Source: Alteromonadaceae bacterium 2753L.S.0a.02 (GTDB taxonomy: Bacteria; Pseudomonadota; Gammaproteobacteria; Pseudomonadales; Cellvibrionaceae). Taken from it: 64,000 bases of DNA. Shown piece by piece: positions 62,373-64,000 of the stretch. Every line of letters begins with the position of its first letter. Within the stretch, counting starts at the first letter, position 1. The position numbers and the translations under genes were made by a program. The stretch covers positions 3,435,001-3,499,000 of the forward strand of contig VISH01000002.1 in NCBI GenBank assembly GCA_007827375.1, written 5' to 3'. The notes beneath the pieces are model-generated. The model saw only the letters and a list, made by a program, of their open reading frames with translations. It was not told where the DNA came from and searched no databases.

Positions 62373-64000
62373 TTATGCCAATTTGCCGTGACAGGCTTTG
62401 TACTTCTTACCGGAACCACAAGGACATGGATCGTTGCGGCCGATTTTCTTGCCCTGTCGCACGTAGGGTTGCTCAGGTTTAATCTGCTGCATTTCTTCCT
62501 CAGGTATGGGAGCCTCTTGCTCCAAGGCTGAAATTTGCTCGTGTTGTAATTGCATTTTTTTCGCTTCGGCGGCAGCGCGACGGCGACGCTCCATCTCCTC
62601 CAATTGCTCTTCGCTGATCGGTTCGAGGCGGAATAACACTCGGGTAACATCGTACTTGAGGTTTTGCAGCATATCTTCAAACAGAGTAAACGACTCGCGC
62701 TTGTATTCCTGCTTGGGATTGCGTTGTGCATACGCACGCAGGTTTATACCTTGTCGCAAGTTATCCATATTTTGGAGATGTTCTTTCCAGAGGGTATCCA
62801 ACACCTGCAACATTAGTTGCTTTTCTAAGGTACGAATAATCGAGCCAATGGATTCCTCCTTGTGCTCGTACACCTTATTCATGGTATCGGTAATTTTTTC
62901 CCGCAGGCTATCCTCATGGAGTTTATCGTCTTCATCTAACCACTGTTGAATTGGCATTTTCACGCCAAAATCATTTAACAAACTTTTCTCCAACCCACTG
63001 ATATCCCATTGTTCTTCCACAGATTGCGGCGGAATGAAGTTGGCTACTTGGTCCGCAATCACATCTTCACGAATACCTGCGATGGCGTCTTTAATGTCCT
63101 CAGCATCCAACAGTTCGTTGCGCTGAGAATACACGACGCGACGTTGGTCGTTGGCAACATCATCGTATTCCAGCAACTGCTTACGGAAGTCGAAGTTGCG
63201 GCCTTCCACCTTGCGTTGCGCTTTTTCGATGGCATTGGTCACCATGCGATGTTCGATTGCCTCACCTTTCTCCATGCCGAGCGTTTGCATGATGCTGCGC
63301 ATACGATCGGAAGCGAAAATTCTCATAAGATTGTCTTCGAGAGAAAGATAAAAGCGCGATAAACCCGGGTCGCCCTGACGACCAGCACGACCCCGCAGCT
63401 GATTATCGATACGTCGTGATTCGTGACGCTCGGTACCAATAATATGAAGCCCGCCCGCATCCAGCACCGTTTGGTGACGTTGCTTCCAGTCTTCTTTGAT
63501 GGCGGCTACTTGCTCATCGGTGGGGTTCTCCAGCTTGGCAATTTCGGCCTCCCACTTGCCGCCTAGTACGATATCTGTACCTCGACCAGCCATATTGGTA
63601 GCAATAGTCACTGCGCCGGGTCGGCCGGCTTGGGCAATGATATCCGCTTCGCGTTCATGCTGTTTGGCGTTTAGCACTTCGTGTTGAATACCCGCGTTGT
63701 TAAGCCGCTTGGACATCTCCTCAGAGGTCTCTACAGACGCAGTACCCACCAACACTGGGGCGTTTTTACTGCGAAACTCGTTGACATCTTCAATGATCGC
63801 GTCGTATTTATCTTCCACACTCAGGAAAATCAAATCGTTCAAATCCTTTCGAGCGACAGGCTTATTGGTCGGTATAACCACCACATCAAGCCCGTAAATT
63901 TGGCGAAATTCGAAGGCCTCGGTGTCGGCGGTACCGGTCATACCAGCGAGCTTTGGATAGAGGCGGAAGTAATTCTGAAAGGTGGTGGAAGCCATTGTTT
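62373..64000 (-). CDS. secA: Preprotein translocase ATPase SecA, C-terminal part (partial)
   Basis: About 540 C-terminal residues of SecA; the gene begins beyond the window end. The portion includes the NYFRLYPKLAGMTGTADTEAFEF segment, the second nucleotide-binding domain (ATNMAGRGTDIVLGG; QLRGRAGRQGDPG), the helical wing/scaffold, and a C-terminal zinc tail (RNDPCPCGSGKKYKACHG) that binds SecB. An in-frame ATG at 63995 is internal, not the start. The zinc tail predicts SecB-dependent export. Confidence 0.96.
   Translation of the reverse strand, partial: TMASTTFQNYFRLYPKLAGMTGTADTEAFEFRQIYGLDVVVIPTNKPVARKDLNDLIFLSVEDKYDAIIEDVNEFRSKNAPVLVGTASVETSEEMSKRLNNAGIQHEVLNAKQHEREADIIAQAGRPGAVTIATNMAGRGTDIVLGGKWEAEIAKLENPTDEQVAAIKEDWKQRHQTVLDAGGLHIIGTERHESRRIDNQLRGRAGRQGDPGLSRFYLSLEDNLMRIFASDRMRSIMQTLGMEKGEAIEHRMVTNAIEKAQRKVEGRNFDFRKQLLEYDDVANDQRRVVYSQRNELLDAEDIKDAIAGIREDVIADQVANFIPPQSVEEQWDISGLEKSLLNDFGVKMPIQQWLDEDDKLHEDSLREKITDTMNKVYEHKEESIGSIIRTLEKQLMLQVLDTLWKEHLQNMDNLRQGINLRAYAQRNPKQEYKRESFTLFEDMLQNLKYDVTRVLFRLEPISEEQLEEMERRRRAAAEAKKMQLQHEQISALEQEAPIPEEEMQQIKPEQPYVRQGKKIGRNDPCPCGSGKKYKACHGKLA

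Noticed and set aside
1..64000. CRISPR arrays, insertion sequences, prophage or defence islands
   Set aside because: No regularly spaced repeats, transposases, integrases, phage structural genes or known defence families were seen.

Overview
The window is chromosomal DNA of a gammaproteobacterium, about 50% GC by eye, almost fully coding and dominated by housekeeping genes. Gene content and order resemble Pseudomonas aeruginosa: motY-pyrC-rnt, hda-DUF2066-purM-purN, groES-groEL-fxsA, ampE-ampD-DUF1631-nadC-pilA-pilB-pilC-pilD-coaE-yacG, and mutT/thiE-argJ-secA. A PEP-CTERM surface protein, a fused PabA-PabB enzyme and TTG/GTG starts among the cco genes point away from Pseudomonas itself. A marine or plant-polymer-degrading Cellvibrionaceae-type organism (Teredinibacter/Saccharophagus relatives) is my best guess, from gene content only.

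Layout. 1-5.4 kb: rsxABCDGE, an ion-pumping electron-transfer complex. 5.4-9.7 kb, minus strand: an orphan ParA ATPase, fused aminodeoxychorismate synthase, glyoxalase I and a LysM/pesticin-like muramidase. At 9.85 kb: tRNA-Pro(CGG). 10-11 kb: a PEP-CTERM choice-of-anchor protein. 11.4-20.9 kb, minus strand: ccoNOQP (cbb3 oxidase), its assembly genes ccoGHIS, a SafE-like membrane protein and a DJ-1 protein. A class II FNR/Anr promoter precedes ccoN and a terminator follows ccoP. 21-27.7 kb: argG, a lone FetB-like permease, motY, pyrC, rnt, avtA and a CheY-like receiver. 27.8-32.5 kb: a YihY-family protein, then arsC-wrbA-DUF2069-sppA, four overlapping genes. 32.5-36.5 kb: hda, a DUF2066 lipoprotein-free exported protein, purM, purN and a small zinc-ribbon protein. 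36.5-43.2 kb: a GGDEF/EAL protein, phhB, class I fumarase, two membrane proteins and sodB. 43.4-46 kb: groES-groEL with sigma-32-type promoters, then fxsA. 46.2-49.2 kb: peptidoglycan recycling genes (AmpG-like permease, ampE, ampD). 49.3-53.2 kb: DUF1631, a retropepsin-like protease and nadC. 53.2-60.2 kb: type IV pilus genes (two pilins, a TfpX/TfpZ accessory protein, pilB, pilC, pilD), coaE and yacG. 60.2-64 kb: a Nudix/ThiE fusion, argJ and the 3' part of secA.

The most interesting unexplained sequence lies between the ampG-like gene and ampE (about 47470-47670). It holds nested inverted repeats that could fold into a structured RNA, several GGA motifs, and a 17-codon ORF behind a perfect Shine-Dalgarno whose start is inside a stem. 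The second point of interest is the pilin cassette between nadC and pilB: two similar pilins flank one accessory gene, and 12-bp direct repeats lie upstream of pilA. I found no CRISPR array, insertion sequence, prophage or recognisable defence system, and I do not claim a new multi-gene system.
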